A DNA stretch of 64,000 bases, taken from Rhodamnia argentea (Eukaryota > Streptophyta > Magnoliopsida > Myrtales > Myrtaceae). A model generated the notes under the pieces. That model was given only the letters and a program-made list of their open reading frames with translations, did not search any database and was not told the origin of the DNA. Shown piece after piece: positions 13,315-26,166 of this stretch. Where the stretch lies: positions 29,312,283-29,376,282 of the forward strand of contig NC_063156.1 in NCBI RefSeq assembly GCF_020921035.1, given 5' to 3'. The translations under genes and the position numbers were made by a program. Position 1 is the stretch's first letter, and every line of letters starts with the position of its first letter.

Positions 13315-16300
13315 ATGGCTCAAGGTAACGCGTCGTGTGTTCAAGCTGTCCTGTTTGTCTCTCGGAACAGAAGTTACTGAGCGAGACCGACTGAAGTAGT
13401 CTTCGACTCTTCGCTTCCTTCCTCGCCAACAACTTGTGGGTTCTTCTCTCTCTCTCTCGCTCTCTCTCTGTCTCTCTCCCTTTTATAATGCTGTCTTTAC
13501 ATGCTTTCCTCTTTCCTTCTGGCACTGGGAAGACGGATTTTGTGTGGATGTTTTGAGTGACATTGTGTGTATAATGCGTACGCTTGCTCGCCTGCTTTAT
13601 CATACACGCCAGCCTCAGGAGGAGGATATGATCACGGTGGTCTTTGTGAGATTGGGGCTTGAGTTGTTCGTGGATTTAACCCTAAGGCAGACGGGCCTGT
13701 TTTTCGAGTTCTTAGAGATAATCTTCGCGCTATAAAGTTGTCCCTTTTCGATTTGGACTTAGGAAAAGGAACCGTCTTTTTTTTAACATGGTGGGCTGTG
13801 TAGACTGTGTTGTAGCTGAATGCGGAGTTGTGTACTTTAAGAGTATTTGGTATAGAAAATCCTCGCTAAAATCAAAAGTTAACGGAGTATATCAGAAAAT
13901 TCTGGCTCTGTTTGATAGAGACAGTTACAATGACTGTCTCTACAGATTTTAGCCTATTGATCTTGTTTTTCACCCTTTGAGGAGGCCGAATGTATAATTG
14001 AAGTAGCTTTGCATCCATTAATTAGTCCCTAATATGTGGGAGCCTTTTGACCGTTAGAAGGATGAAAATGGAAGAGTAGGGAATATGCACATATCTACAA
14101 TTTAAAATGTGTAATTTGTCACTAAATAGTTCTTACAGCAGCATTTCTGTGAGAATTTCTTGAAGTGGATGTTCTTATTTATTTGTTTTAGAGCATGATC
14201 GGTTGCTGTTAGATTCAATGCAAGAAATCAAGGTTCATGCTTATGAAATACAATAGGTAATATCAATTTTTTTGTATGGGGAGTCACATGTGTTTCTCAC
14301 TCATTGGCTGAGCCTTTTAAAATTCAGCATCTTCTTAATCCTCCTATTTGGCAGCTGATTTTTATACTGGAAACTGCCGACTATGCTGTTCTGAGAAAAA
14401 AGATCAGAAGAGAATCGGGAACTTCTGCTTTTTGAGAATCGTGTTTGTGCTTCTCCCTGCAAATGCTTTATCGTGTTAAAGGAAATGCTTTTTGGTGCAT
14501 AGGTGTCCAACGGATCAGATTATCAGTGGGCGGCAAGATGGAAGCTTGTGCAGAATGCTCAAGGAATTGTGTAATTCTTCATGGAAAGAATAGAAACACA
14601 TCACCTAATGTTAGCTCCTTTTTCAAGGTCATGGTTGGCAGTCAATTTTCTGAGCTTTTGGTATGTTGTCACCCTCTTCTATTTATGACACTGTAATATC
14701 TTTTTCCTAAGTTATACCTTCTGTACTACTGGGAAGTACAAGCTAATTCCTTCTCTCTTTCATTCAGCTGCATACAGACTTGTACTTGTTGAAAAGATAA
14801 TGGTTAAAGTCACATGCCTTGTGCTGTTTGTAAATTTTGACAGCTTACACTGCTTGATTTTGCATGCAATAGTTGCATCTGTGCTCTTGTTTAACTTATT
14901 TTAGACTTCATGCAATTGCATAGAAGGTGTGAGGACGTAATTATTTTTTGTTGGGTCATGAGTGAGGACATATGCAGGTAATGAAAACACAACATCGATG
15001 TTGGTTTCTCAATGAGGAGTTAGCACTATAATTAGTCAGCCTACCGAATTTTACTTCTGCCATGAACTGATCCAGGTATCACTAGCTATTGTGTCTGTAT
15101 TCTTATTATGATCAGTTCACCCTGTGAATTAGTCTGGGAACAGATCTGTAATGAGTGACTTGGTTTTAAAAAGAGAGAGAGAGAGAGAGATTGAAGAAGC
15201 AAAGTGAACATATTAATTTCCCTGTTTAACACTCTTTTATGGACTTCAAAAACTTTGTTAAAAGAAACAAGTTTTGGTAATAGAAACTTTATTTGAATGG
15301 GGAAGTGAATTTAAGCACAGCCCTAAAGGTCTAACACAGAGACATATTATCCATCAGAATCCTACCTAGTGGTGTTAACCTATGTTACACGGACACGTCC
15401 CTAAAGCCAATTTTCTTGTGTCCGACACGTGCCCGACATGCAGGGACACGATCGGACACACTCCGACACGCAGTCAACGTGTGTCCCAATTTCTGACACA
15501 CGGTCAATAAATAGGACACGCTTAGACTCGCGAGTCCAAAGATTAATTTCGGAAAATTTAATACTTCAAAACCCAAATTTGCATTGGCCCCATGAGCCTT
15601 TCTGATGGCCCACATCAAGCCCGTCCAGCCCAGTAGTTTGCAACAATGATTGAGCCGCCACTTTATAGGATGTTGTCCCTCTTTTTCTTTGCTTATTGGC
15701 CAATTTGGGACTTTTGTGCTAGTCATGATCCAAATAACAGCCCCAATCTCGTCTTTTGCCTTGGGACGTCTTTTACAAGAAATACGTTGGCAAATTCCGG
15801 AGAAGATTTCACTCCTGAAGAATCTACTGAAACTATACGGGCTTGAGGTTTTTTGCCTAGAGCTAACGCGGCATTCAGCTGTGGTAAGGGTGTATCATTA
15901 GCATATTCGGCCTCACCCTTAACCTAAAGAAATAATAGCAGATAACAATGTGAAACAGAACAAGAAACCCACCCACACGCATGGACAGTAGCACTGCATT
16001 ATTTTTAGTGTAAATTCATTTTAGAAATCACGTGTCGTGTCCCGTGTCTCGCGTCGTGTCGGTGCAACATAGGTGTTAACCAGTTACTACTTAAACTTCT
16101 GTTATATACAAAAGATGCAAAGCAACTGAGAGAAATAAAAAGTTCTAGTTCAACATATGCTTATCCGTTAAATTGTTTCTTGATATTCTTTGCTTCTGCA
16201 TCAAGTAATTGCCAGTTAGAAAGCAGTGCATTTGTTGTTTAGATTGTGAAGGAAATGCTGTGCCATATGTGGAGTTTTTCCTTGGTTTTTTTCTTTTTAT

Positions 16301-19300
16301 GGAGTAGAAAAATTTAGCCAAATATGCAAAGAGAAACAATAAGAAGTGGCATGAGATATCATGTCATGCTCTAGAGAGTAAAAATTTCTCAAGGGATATA
16401 TCTATATCCAGTTATGTAACTTGACATGTGTAGCACTCAGCGGATCCGGAGCCTTGATGAAGAAATAGGCATATGCTTCAGGTAGTTGACTGTCTACAAT
16501 TTTTATGTTTCCATATCTACATGACCTGAATAATGCCATGGTGTTAGCAATGACATGGATCATTCACAATGTTGTGTTTTTGTTCCAGATCACTGCCTAA
16601 CAAGTGCTCAGATGTTTTTAGCTGTGGTAACTTGAAATGCAGTATTTCAGTATAGTGATGATGCTTGTGCAATCAACTTTCTCCCGAAATTTGATCTGGA
16701 TAGGCATAATCATAGTTTGTTGCCTGTGCTGATTTTGTTGTGAGAATGAGCTTTGTTTTACAATAGATGTTTCTTTCAATTGCAGTACATTCCCCCAAAA
16801 TTTTCTCCCACGGTTTCAGGACTGCTTAATCAAAATATCCATCTGGAGGATTCAGGTGGGGGGCAATGGGAAGTGACATTGTCCGCGGTTGATGGATCCT
16901 TAGCTTTCCAGAGAGGTTGGAATGCTTTTTCGTGCGACCATGGTTTAGAAGTTGGATATTTTCTGTTATTCTATTACCTGGGTTCCCACTTCAGGGTTGA
17001 CATATATGATCGGACTGGATGCAGAAAAGTAGATTTCCCAGAAAACAGGATGAGTAAGAAAAGAACTGTGAGCTCTAGAAATTCTCCGGATGACCCCGCC
17101 GGTGACAAGAGTTCAAGTGAGAGCGCTTCAGTTGTTTCTGGGGCATTGGCTGAGCTAGATCAAAGCCATTGCAGAACAAATGTGGAAGAAGCAGTGAAAC
17201 AGACGGCATCTACGTGTCTAAAGAGTTGTCGAAAAAGTCAACCTCTTGCTGAAGAATTGAGCTTTATGATTAATAGAGACACTGAGAACAGAGAGAGAGA
17301 AGAGGTGCGACCTGCATTTGACTTATTCGATTTGGAAATGAAGAGCAGCAGACCTTGTGCTGGTCTGAATCCCTGTATCGTGGATGGAAATGGACCTTCT
17401 TCTGTTGGAGCTGTTATATCACAGTTATCTCACAATGAAGCTGGATTAGCTGATAAAGACCCAATTTTGGATTCTGTCAATAATTGGACATGTGAGGAAA
17501 CAAATCGACACATCAAAAAACTTAAGAAAAGTGGAAACTCTGAAGGCATAGATAAACAAGAGACTCTCTTCAATGACTGCATGAGTAAGAACTCGGAGCC
17601 TTTATGTATATACAAATTATGCAAGTATATATACGTATTTACTATCAATTGGACTAGGGAATGATAACTTTCCTTTAATGAACCTTTTCTTCCCCTTGAA
17701 AAGAAAGTTATGCTAAGAAGGCTGCTATGGGCATAGTTAACAATGATGCTTCATGACTTTATCTGATCTGCTTTTGCTTTTGAGCTTTTAATGTTAAACA
17801 CTAACTAAGATCAGCTGGTAATAGTTTCTGTAACTGAAATCTATTAAAACAATTCTAGAAGATGATTGTTTGACACTCTTCATAAGTTAGGCTGGGTCTT
17901 AGGTTGTAATGTGCAGTTGGCAACCACCACCCCTATCTGGTGGCATATTACTCAGGTACTTTCCTAAAGGCTGGACTTGTTATTGTGAAGTTAATCAAGA
18001 CGACTTATGATCGGCCAGCTACTAGTACCTTTGTTTGCTCCCTGCTCACTGCGCAGCTGCGTGCTATTAGTACCTCTTGTGTTTTATTGATATGACGAGT
18101 CTCAAAAGCTCTCTTGTTGAAGGTGCTTAATCTTCTTCTGTTGTTTGATACGGTGGACAGATGATGTATTACCAGTTGTCAAAAGAGAGCTAATGGAGAT
18201 GAATGAAGATAACAAATGTAAAGTCTGTACTTGCTTTTACTTCAGGATATGTAATTGCATGTTATGTTATGTAGTGATGTTGCGAACGTTCACTTCATTT
18301 ATCTTTCAGTTGAAAGGCCGATGATTATTAAACAAGAGCCAGTGGAGGGGACTTCTGGACACTGGAGTACCAAAATGGCTAATCAGAAAATCTATGGTAT
18401 GAACTTCAGAGAACCTTCATAACTGGATGCTGATTCTGTGGGTCCATTTGATAGCATGCAATGGTTCTTGTTCAATCCATGCTCCTATTTGCAGGAAAAG
18501 AGCCAATTGTTAAGGCGGAGTATAGTGGGAGTAATGCTTTAATAGCAAGTGATGGACAACCAGCAGAGGGTGAACCTATCAATGCAATGGCTTCTTTGGT
18601 AGATATGGCTGCCGATGCCTCCTATTCAATCAAAGTTGTGACGGACTGCCATTCTCATCTAGTGGGTTTTTTATTTTTATATTATCCCTACTTTTTTCCC
18701 TTCTGATTTGACTGCTGTTGATCCTCAAAATTGGCTAAGCCATTTTTTTTCTTCTTCCATATTTAGTTTTTGGACAGTTTGGTTTCCTCATTTGATATTT
18801 TGGTTTTAGCTTCAGCTCAAATTCATTTATCATAGTAGGGGCATTATGGACACCCAGTGGTCCACATCCCAGCTTCTAAATTGGGTTGGGTAACTTCATT
18901 GGCATCACCCAATAGATCTTTAACTGAATAATATATGTTCTTTTCAGAATAATTTCATCGCTCCCCTGGTCGTTATTTTTCTTCGTTTTTCCATATGTTG
19001 CAAATGCAATTGCATTTATGGTATTATCTGCTTACTCGTGTGGGCCTAAGTTACATTCCTCGTCACTTCTGTTGATGCAGGAGCTGCCTGCTGACCTGCC
19101 ATTGAAATTTTTTAAGGGAACTTCTTCGAGAGACCGAAAAGTTGTGTATCTCAAGGATCCATCTAAGAGAATGTGGCCAGTCCTTTACCATGAGAGATCA
19201 GGACTAAGATTGCTAACCTCTGGGTGGGACGGCTTTCGAAAGGCGAATTGTATCCAGCAAGGAGATGAGTGTGTTTTCCAACTCAAAATGATGTCCAGCC

Positions 19301-19359
19301 CCCGGTATCTATATGAAGTCTCCATCACCCGGGTAAATAAGCTTGCGCCAGGCCACTAA
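13315..19359 (+). CDS. Plant transcription factor with two B3 domains (REM-like)
   Basis: Nuclear DNA-binding protein with two B3 domains. Seven exons: 13315-13324, 14503-14660, 16786-17605, 18161-18217, 18310-18396, 18495-18661, 19081-19359; the frame closes to 525 aa. The first exon codes only MAQ plus one base. Exon 2 has a Cys-containing head (MEACAECSRNC) and begins B3-1 with SFFKVMVGSQFSELL, continued in exon 3 (YIPPKF, RGWNAFSCDHGLEVGYFLLF), roughly residues 38-130. A long, Ser-rich, poorly conserved linker holds VKRELMEMNEDN and IIKQEPVEG, which resemble SUMO-acceptor sites (VKxE, IKQE). B3-2 fills the last exon (DLPLKFFKG, SGWDGFRKANCIQQGDECVF). The layout is like the Os01g0905400/REM group. 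Translation could instead start at the internal Met of MEACAEC. Intron 2 (2.1 kb) carries a transposon copy. Confidence 0.82.
15379..16073. mobile_element. Non-autonomous TIR DNA transposon in intron 2 of the B3 gene
   Basis: The ends are inverted: left CCTATGTTACACGGACACG; the reverse complement of the right end reads CCTATGTTGCACCGACACG (17 of 19 match). The element is flanked by a direct TGTTAA at 15373-15378 and 16074-16079, consistent with a target-site duplication. Subterminal regions repeat GACACG many times on both sides. Length 695 bp; no transposase coding seen, so it would need a partner for mobility. Superfamily uncertain, since six bases is not a diagnostic duplication length. 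Confidence 0.75.
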
Positions 19360-20979
19360 TTCACGAATTGTATGACTGGAATCCTTACTAACTAGACTCT
19401 GCCATCTTAGTCTCAGTTGGGCTTCTTCCCAGCCTTGAATCCCCTAACTGCCATGACTGGAAGACCCAGAATGTTGAACTCATTTCTAAGTAATCTGATT
19501 AGCATTTGCTTTGCTTGAAGTTCAAGGATATCGTGTGCAAAGCTCCTGTGACTTCTCACTATATGCTCTGACCAAGCATGCGATTCGAACACTTCGGGTT
19601 TAGTTTGCCCCCCTGGTGTTGATGACAAAGCTGCAGAATTCTTAGTTTTAGTAAATTTTTTTTTTTGGGTCGGATTCTTAGTTTTGGTTTGTCATGTTCT
19701 CGTTCGATCTTGAGTGGCGACAACAGAGGAATACCAGGATCTTTTCTTGTTAATGAATAGTGTCTATCTATAATTGGATAACCTCTCGAAAACATGAGGA
19801 ACTTTATATGTATGTTTTGGACTGTTCACTGCGGTCTATCATGCTCTTCAAGCTACTGGCAAAGGCGATCTGTGTCGTGAAGCTTGTCCTTTTAGCTTGC
19901 TAGAATGTGGGGTCAATAATGCAGAAGCATCAACATTAAAGCTGTGAAACTTGTTATGGTCTTGTACGTTGGAAGTAGCGTAAGTTGCAAACGACAAGAG
20001 GATGTTTAATGTCATTTCACAAAAACATGTTTTGTTTTTCAAATGAGAGCTCATTTTTCATTCCCGTAAACAACCCCACTAATCTCTATTGAGGGAAGCA
20101 GTGTGTGACACTCGTTTCCTTTTACAGATGGAAATCTGCTAATTTGGGGCATTGCATGTATGTCACCTAGAATGTGGCACCATATGAAAATTGAAATAAA
20201 TGACTGAAGTGTGGCTATTTTCTCCAAAAAGGTGCTCAGAGCGGACCTTGCTTTATAAAAAGAGCCCGAAATGGCTAACTTAGTCTTAAGGAAGGACTCG
20301 AAATGGGATCATTTTCTCAAAAGAAGGTTTAAAGTAGATTTTGTCTTGAACAAAAGCCTACAGTAGCCAATTTAATCTGAAATAAGGATCCAAAGTCACT
20401 CGGCCGAGTTGCGACGCACATGCAAATTGGGTCAATGTCGAAAATTTTCCGCACGTGAGTCGCAAGTGCAAGGTGGGCCAATAAGCATGAGCCCTTATTT
20501 GAGATAATGTTCAGTTTGGGTGCTCCGAAAAAAAAAAAAAAAAAAAAAAGGGCACCACTTTATGTTTTTATTTGAAACAAAGTTCACCGCGAACCTTCTT
20601 TGATATTTTCCTCGTTGGAATTATGTTGCTCTTGAAAGTCGATTATTCTTATTAATTTAGATTAAGCAGTGTGCTGGTCTTTTTGTGTTATCAAACTTAA
20701 GACTTATCAACAAAACGAGATGTGAATCTTTGTCGGATGGACTAATCAAGCAACGAAACTGAAAATACAAATTGCTAGAGACAATAATTAGAGAACTAAA
20801 AACTAGATTGACTACATGCAAGAGTTGCCTTGGAAGGCGATGATATTGTCAGTGGCCAAGCCTCCTTTGCTCCTTTTTTGCTCTACTCTCTCTCATGGCA
20901 ACTTGTGCATCTAATCCCCATCTTCACTTCTTCTACCACAACCATTGAACAGTCCCCCCGCAGAAACATCTCTACAGAT
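19360..20979. other. Convergent spacer between B3 and AZG1 genes
   Basis: Contains the 3'UTRs of both genes. Positions 20210-20600 hold a degenerate dispersed repeat (phrases such as CATTTTCTCAAAAGAAGG and CTTATTTGAGATAATGTTCA) related to the Mutator-like element near 60.3-61.0 kb. It includes an A-tract of about 22 bases at 20527-20549. No gene seen. Confidence 0.6.
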
Positions 20980-22608
20980 TCAGATCATTTCGCAGGCAGC
21001 TTCGGGTTCCGTGCCAGCCGATGCCGACACTTGATTTTGCTCCTTGACGACCATCTTCCTCATCTTCATCAACCACACAACAAGCCCCTTCGCAATGTCA
21101 TACAAGCTTAGAGCAACATAGATCCCAATCCCGCCGATGATCCCATCGGCTATTGAATAAGTCAAGGGCATGAGAAGGATGGTCACAAATGCGGGCACTC
21201 CCTCCTTCAGATTCTCCCAATTTATGTCCCTCACCACCTTCATCATCAACACCCCAACCATGACCAGTGATGGGCCTATGGCCCATGGAGGGACACTGCT
21301 CAGTAAGGGTGTGAAGAACAGTGATACCAAGAAATAGAGCCCAACAATCACTGCCGTCAGCCCGGTCCGACCCCCCTCCCTTATCCCTGCCGACGATTCC
21401 ACGAACGTGGCAATCGGTGAGACCCCTAAGACCGACCCCACTATGGTGGAGCCAGCATCGACCATGTACGCGGAGTACTCTCCCTCGAAGCTGCCTCGAT
21501 CATCAACGAAGCCCCCGAGCTCGGCCATCGTGTACAAAGTCGCAGTGATACCGAGGACGTCGACGTACAGTAGCGTTACTAGAGCCACCCAGGCTTTGGC
21601 ATGGTTGAAATTCGCGAAGCTAACAGCTCCTGCCGTGGACTTAATTTTATGAAAGCCGGCAATTTTCTTGAAATACTTGAATCTTTCATCACCCAGTGGG
21701 GTGTATGGGAAATATGTAACAGCAGTGCCTCTAAACCAAGAAATGACTGTCACAAGAACAATGCCATATATCATGCTGCCTTTGACATTTTTAATCAGCC
21801 CATAGGAAATTACCAGAAACCCAACTGAGCCCAGCCAAAATGTTGGGCTTCCCATCTTCCCTCCAACGCACTCGCCAGTCTCCGGATTTGTAGTTGCACA
21901 GGCCGTGACGGTCACCAATGTGGCCGGGTCGGGCCCGACGAGGCCCACTCCCTGGTGCCCTTGCAAGCCCACGAACGCGATGAAAAGGCCGATGCCCGCC
22001 GCGCAAGCCAGTCGGACCGGATGGGGTATGAGCCTCGCGAGCTTGGCCCGGAGCCCAAGAGCTGCAATGGCGAGGAAGGCGCAGCCCTCGATGAGCACCA
22101 CGGCGAGGGCCGTCTGATACGAGAGGGGCCCGGATCCATGATAGCCCACTACGTTGTAGGCCAAGTAGGCGTTCGGGCCCATACCTGGGGCAAGCGCCAG
22201 GGGAAGGTTGGCCAATAAACCCATGGCTAGTGAACCGATCATGGACGACAAAATGGTGGCCACGACCAGGTCCTTCTTGGTCCTGCTGAGGCAGCTCTCA
22301 TATCCGGGGTCGGGCTTCAGCGTGCAGCCGGGGGCCCCGGGGACTGTGCAGTCTGCGGCGGAGCACGGTCCACCTGAATCGGAAAGGATGGTGGCATTCA
22401 CCGAAATTATGTAAGCCATGGTGAGGAAAGTGGCCGTACCCGCACGGAGTTCTCTCGTAAAGCAGCTCTTCCGCGCTTCGAGCTTGAAGTACTTGCCGAC
22501 CCGGCTCTTCGAGACGGCTTCGTTGAGGCCTCTCTCCATGTTTCTCCATGAATTCCTTAGCCCCACACAGAACCCACTTCCCATTCCTCCACATATTTCA
22601 CCTCCCAT
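20980..22608 (-). CDS. AZG1: AZG1-type adenine/guanine (and cytokinin) permease
   Basis: Multispan plasma-membrane purine transporter of the AzgA-like NCS2 group; Arabidopsis AZG proteins import adenine and guanine, and cytokinins have been reported as substrates. One uninterrupted reading frame of 542 aa, in line with AZG1. Family signatures in order: [19 protein letters not shown] just before helix 1, [18 protein letters not shown] (helix 1), a Cys-rich loop unlike bacterial Azg[18 protein letters not shown] (substrate-site helix), [38 protein letters not shown] (second substrate-site region) and [17 protein letters not shown]. About 12-14 hydrophobic helices can be counted. The hydrophilic C-tail ends CEMI. 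AZG2 is the alternative, but the N-terminus and the VKEQNQVS tail fit AZG1 better. Confidence 0.9.
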   Translation of the reverse strand: MGGEICGGMGSGFCVGLRNSWRNMERGLNEAVSKSRVGKYFKLEARKSCFTRELRAGTATFLTMAYIISVNATILSDSGGPCSAADCTVPGAPGCTLKPDPGYESCLSRTKKDLVVATILSSMIGSLAMGLLANLPLALAPGMGPNAYLAYNVVGYHGSGPLSYQTALAVVLIEGCAFLAIAALGLRAKLARLIPHPVRLACAAGIGLFIAFVGLQGHQGVGLVGPDPATLVTVTACATTNPETGECVGGKMGSPTFWLGSVGFLVISYGLIKNVKGSMIYGIVLVTVISWFRGTAVTYFPYTPLGDERFKYFKKIAGFHKIKSTAGAVSFANFNHAKAWVALVTLLYVDVLGITATLYTMAELGGFVDDRGSFEGEYSAYMVDAGSTIVGSVLGVSPIATFVESSAGIREGGRTGLTAVIVGLYFLVSLFFTPLLSSVPPWAIGPSLVMVGVLMMKVVRDINWENLKEGVPAFVTILLMPLTYSIADGIIGGIGIYVALSLYDIAKGLVVWLMKMRKMVVKEQNQVSASAGTEPEAACEMI

Positions 22609-22721
22609 TTCTTTTCCTGATTCTCAGAGAGTGTTTCGAGCGTTGGAGAGGAAAGACAGTTGTTTTTTTTTTTTCTTCTCTGGGGGTATCCTTTTGCGCA
22701 CTTTGATGAAGGAAAGAGGGT

Positions 22722-22730
22722 TAATTTATA
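22722..22730 (-). promoter_or_regulatory. Candidate TATA box of the AZG1-like gene
   Basis: TATAAATTA on the minus strand about 115 bp upstream of the AZG1-type start codon, a normal distance for a plant promoter with a short leader. Motif-based inference. Confidence 0.45.
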
Positions 22731-25302
22731 AGGGAAACAGGGGTCATGCCAGTCAAAGGATAACGGGCCTTACATGACGACTTTGAATATTCTGAAGAGG
22801 ATGTTGACGGAGGAGTTACGATTAGAGCTGGAGATGCATTATTGGGTGGATCACGCTATAAACGTCTTGCGTGGCTTATATGTACCTATCTCGAACATTA
22901 ATAAATGGGTATTGAATCATTATAAGGTAATGTCATTGTTATTTTCCCAATTCTTAGTTGTTTACAACGCGACGATATACGGAAACGAAAAGTCGCATTC
23001 TTTATTGAGATGCACGTGAAAGATCATAGAGACTAAGTGCGACAAAGCGCATGAAATTCCCGACTTCCTTTTTCTCATCGTTTTGCTTTTCTCGTGTTAT
23101 ATTAGGTTATTTGGGAGGGAAAAAAAAATGAGAATCTCAATTTTTTGCTGTGGTGTGGCTCATACTCCCCAGCAGAAAAAAGCGCGAGGGTTCGAAAAAG
23201 CCGCTCCAGTGGGGGTCTCATGGGAGCATCGTTGCTTGGACACTAGAGGATTTTCACGATCTAAGCCCATATTTTTCCATATATACTCATTTTCTCTTAT
23301 AATTGAGGGATGTAACGAAAGGTGCGAGATACTAATTATGGTGAAATCATCTGCTGAACGTAGCCATAATCTAATGGTGAATTAGGATAAAATCTCGTAT
23401 CTCGATTTCTTATTGTTTTACGATTTACTTTGCTGTGATTATGTGTCATATCCTAACATCTTTAGGCATGAAATCAGGTTCAACAAATCACATGGGTCAG
23501 TCATCCAGATTGCCTAAACCCCGTGTATAGACGTTCAAAGGTCGGAAGCTCCTTAAAATTCCGAAAATTAATTAGATCTTGGGATGATGACAAACACGTG
23601 AAACCTTCGGCCCTCGGGTTGATCAGAATAGAATCTTTTGATCCTTGTGCGGGACACTCCAGTACGTGACTTTATGCAGGATTTTTATAACCTTGGCTTT
23701 GCATAACCCAACAATTATAGGAGGTGGCTTTAGACCTAACATCACACGTTGCTTTTCGAAAGATCGTTCGTTTGTGTTTTTTTAAGGATGATAATCGATT
23801 GAAATTAGCTGCTCGCGTTAAGTCTGGCATGCCTAATCGAATTTAAATTCGTAGGTGCAGCTCGAAGCTAGTCGCAACAGTGGGTTCAGCTTTTGAGGGA
23901 TACCACAAGCAATGTGAATGTAAAAAGAAGACCAACAAATTAAAAAAAAAAGTAATATAAAAAGTAATTATATCCTCACCTTTAGCTAATTTCCTTCCTC
24001 TGTGCTTAAACCGATATCACAAGAATATAAACACGTCATAATCCTTCGAAATATCTCTCCTAACCAGGATTTTGTATCGGATCGCTAATAACACATAAGA
24101 ATTGACAAATACGAGGAGAATTATCCGAAAAATCCTAAACTTATTACATTTTTGCTAATTTAATTCTGAATCTTTTAATTGTGTCAATTGGATCATAAAC
24201 TTTTTCATGTTCTGCCAAGTAAATCCGATCAATTTTGGTCAGAAATGGTCGATATGGACGCCGGTTATCCTACGTGGCACGATCGACATTGACTTGAATA
24301 ATTTTTAATAATTTTTTTTTCTTTTGATATGTGGAAGATACTTCCTTAAGTACAACATTGAAACAATTCCTAAATTACCCACATTTTAGCAACAATCTCA
24401 TTGCTCGGAACCACCATGCTGGACTCGATCCCCGTACAATTGCACAAATGATGATAGCATTTCCTCTCTTTCAGTGATGTCCATGTGTCCTTTCAAAGGG
24501 TTTGGACCATGCAGCAGGTCTATTGCTAGTGATTATTTCATGGGATTTTGTTGTGGTTGTAATTATTAACAAACCAAATATGCAAAAATTACGACTTTTG
24601 ATGAGATAAGAGGGGCTTAATTAAGCCAAAAGTGCAGCTTTCCCTTTTGTTCGGTTCAGCAATACAGAGCTCCCCCTTCTCAAAAGTTGCACCCACTGAG
24701 AGAAATGTTCAGAGTTCCAAGGATGCAGAAAAACATAATTTTAACATAAAGTAAAAATCAATAAAGTTTGTTCATAAGGGCACGCGAGAACTTGTTTATC
24801 GGTTCCAAAAAAGATTCGTTACGATCGCCAGCATGGTTTAGAACCTAATCATGCCACCAATCGGTGATTTGGCGTTTGGAGTGTTGAATCGCGGTGCGTA
24901 TCGTAGCCCTTCAATTAATGTACGTACAATCATCATTTGTTGATTATGGGCACGGCGAAAATTTACGACAAACTATGTCGAAACTGCAGGTTATCGTCAT
25001 ATTTCTGATGTCTAATTAACTTTCGAGATATTTACGTCGAGCATGTCACTCTCGATACTTCGATCGAGAAAATGTCGAGTATATGTATATCAAAGGGAAA
25101 GAGGGATACCGATAGGCCTTGACTAGATTCAATTGCATTGTCGTTTTACTCGGGTCTTGAATCATGCATATCCAACACTTAACCACGAATTAGCACTTTC
25201 TTGGATTCCTTTTGACCATCACTATCTCATCTTCATCCCCTTTCTACGCGTGGAGAAATATATTTCATGATTGAAAGTGAATCAAAAGGTGTAGTTGTAG
25301 AT
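22731..25302. other. Gene-free intergenic region
   Basis: AT-rich spacer with no supported gene. Positions about 24120-24330 resemble a common decayed plant dispersed repeat (a phrase about GATCAATTTTGGTCAGAAATGG followed by CCTACGTGGCA). A short A-tract lies at 23941-23950. The short open frames here lack recognisable motifs. Confidence 0.55.
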
Positions 25303-26045
25303 TTTTCATTGCACCCTTAATCTTCACCAATTATTTTAATAAAATAAGTGAGGCACAATAAATCTGTCGTATCAAGATATTTTTTAGTGTATCGATCGGA
25401 TCGAGTCAGTGTCACACACGAATTACAAGAAAGCTTTGGGTATTCTGACGGGGCAACATCCGTTTGCGTACAAACAATCACAATGCATGTAATTTTTTTT
25501 TCCCTTGGGCTTAGTCAAGAATCAAAACGGCTCGCCATTTTTGGACTTTTTCATTGCACTCTTAACCGTCACAATTTACAATAGTAAAATGGGTGAGGCA
25601 TGATAAAATCTCTTGTATCAAGATGGTTATTAGTGTATCCATTGGATTGAGTCAAGCTGTCACATGAATAAAAATAAAGTTTCGGGTGTTCTGACAGGGC
25701 GACATGCGTTTGCATACAAACAATGACATTGCATGTCATTTTTTTTTTTTTTCCTTAAGCTTTGTCAAGAATCAAAACGGCTCGGCATTTTTGAGCTTTT
25801 TCATAGCACCCTTAACCGTCACGATTTATATTAGTAAAATAGGTGAGGCACGATAAATCTCTCGTACCAAGATATTTGTTAGTGTATCGGTCAAACCGAG
25901 TCAAGCTATCACATGAATTACGAGAAAGTTTCAGGTGTTCGGACAGGGCGACGTCCGTTTGCATGCAAACAATCACAATACGTGTCGTGTTTTTCCCGTT
26001 AGGCTTTGTCAAGAACCAAAACGGTTCACCGTTTTTGGGCTTTTT
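25303..26045. repeat. Three tandem copies of a ~247-bp repeat
   Basis: Copies at about 25303-25546, 25547-25796 and 25797-26045. Each starts TTTTTCATtGCACcCTTAA and contains, in the same order, TAGTAAAATrGGTGAGGCA, ATCAAGATATTTkTTAGTGT, a GACAGGGCGACATsCGTTTGC phrase, a T-tract and AAGAATCAAAACGGCTCG. Copies differ by substitutions and small indels and the T-tract varies in length, so this is not a recent duplication. It ends about 120 bp before the start codon of the C2H2 gene, so the array abuts or forms part of its promoter. Confidence 0.85.
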
Positions 26046-26062
26046 ATCAAAGTAAATGGAGT

Positions 26063-26092
26063 AGCCCACGCTTTTTGGGCCAACGTTGGGCC
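26063..26092. promoter_or_regulatory. Cluster of three TGGGCY (Site II-type) motifs
   Basis: AGCCCA at 26063-26068, TGGGCC at 26076-26081 and TGGGCC at 26087-26092, 75-105 bp upstream of the C2H2 gene start. TGGGCY elements are known in plants as TCP-bound Site II boxes of growth-associated genes. Function here is inferred. Confidence 0.5.
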
Positions 26093-26166
26093 TTTGATTT
26101 GAACACCCATCCGATTTCCGGAAAATTCTGATCGACGAAGTTTCGTTCTGTTCATTCTGCGGAGAG

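Noticed and set aside
15650-15665. Sequence resembling miR171 (TGATTGAGCCGCC)
   Set aside because: Only the first 12-13 bases match and no hairpin partner is evident nearby.
15385-15726. 113-codon minus-strand frame in B3 intron 2
   Set aside because: It lies wholly inside the TIR element and is made of the GACACG repeats and spacer; no transposase similarity.
21098-22594. Many overlapping frames on both strands of the AZG1-like gene
   Set aside because: Shadows caused by the GC-rich coding sequence of the permease.
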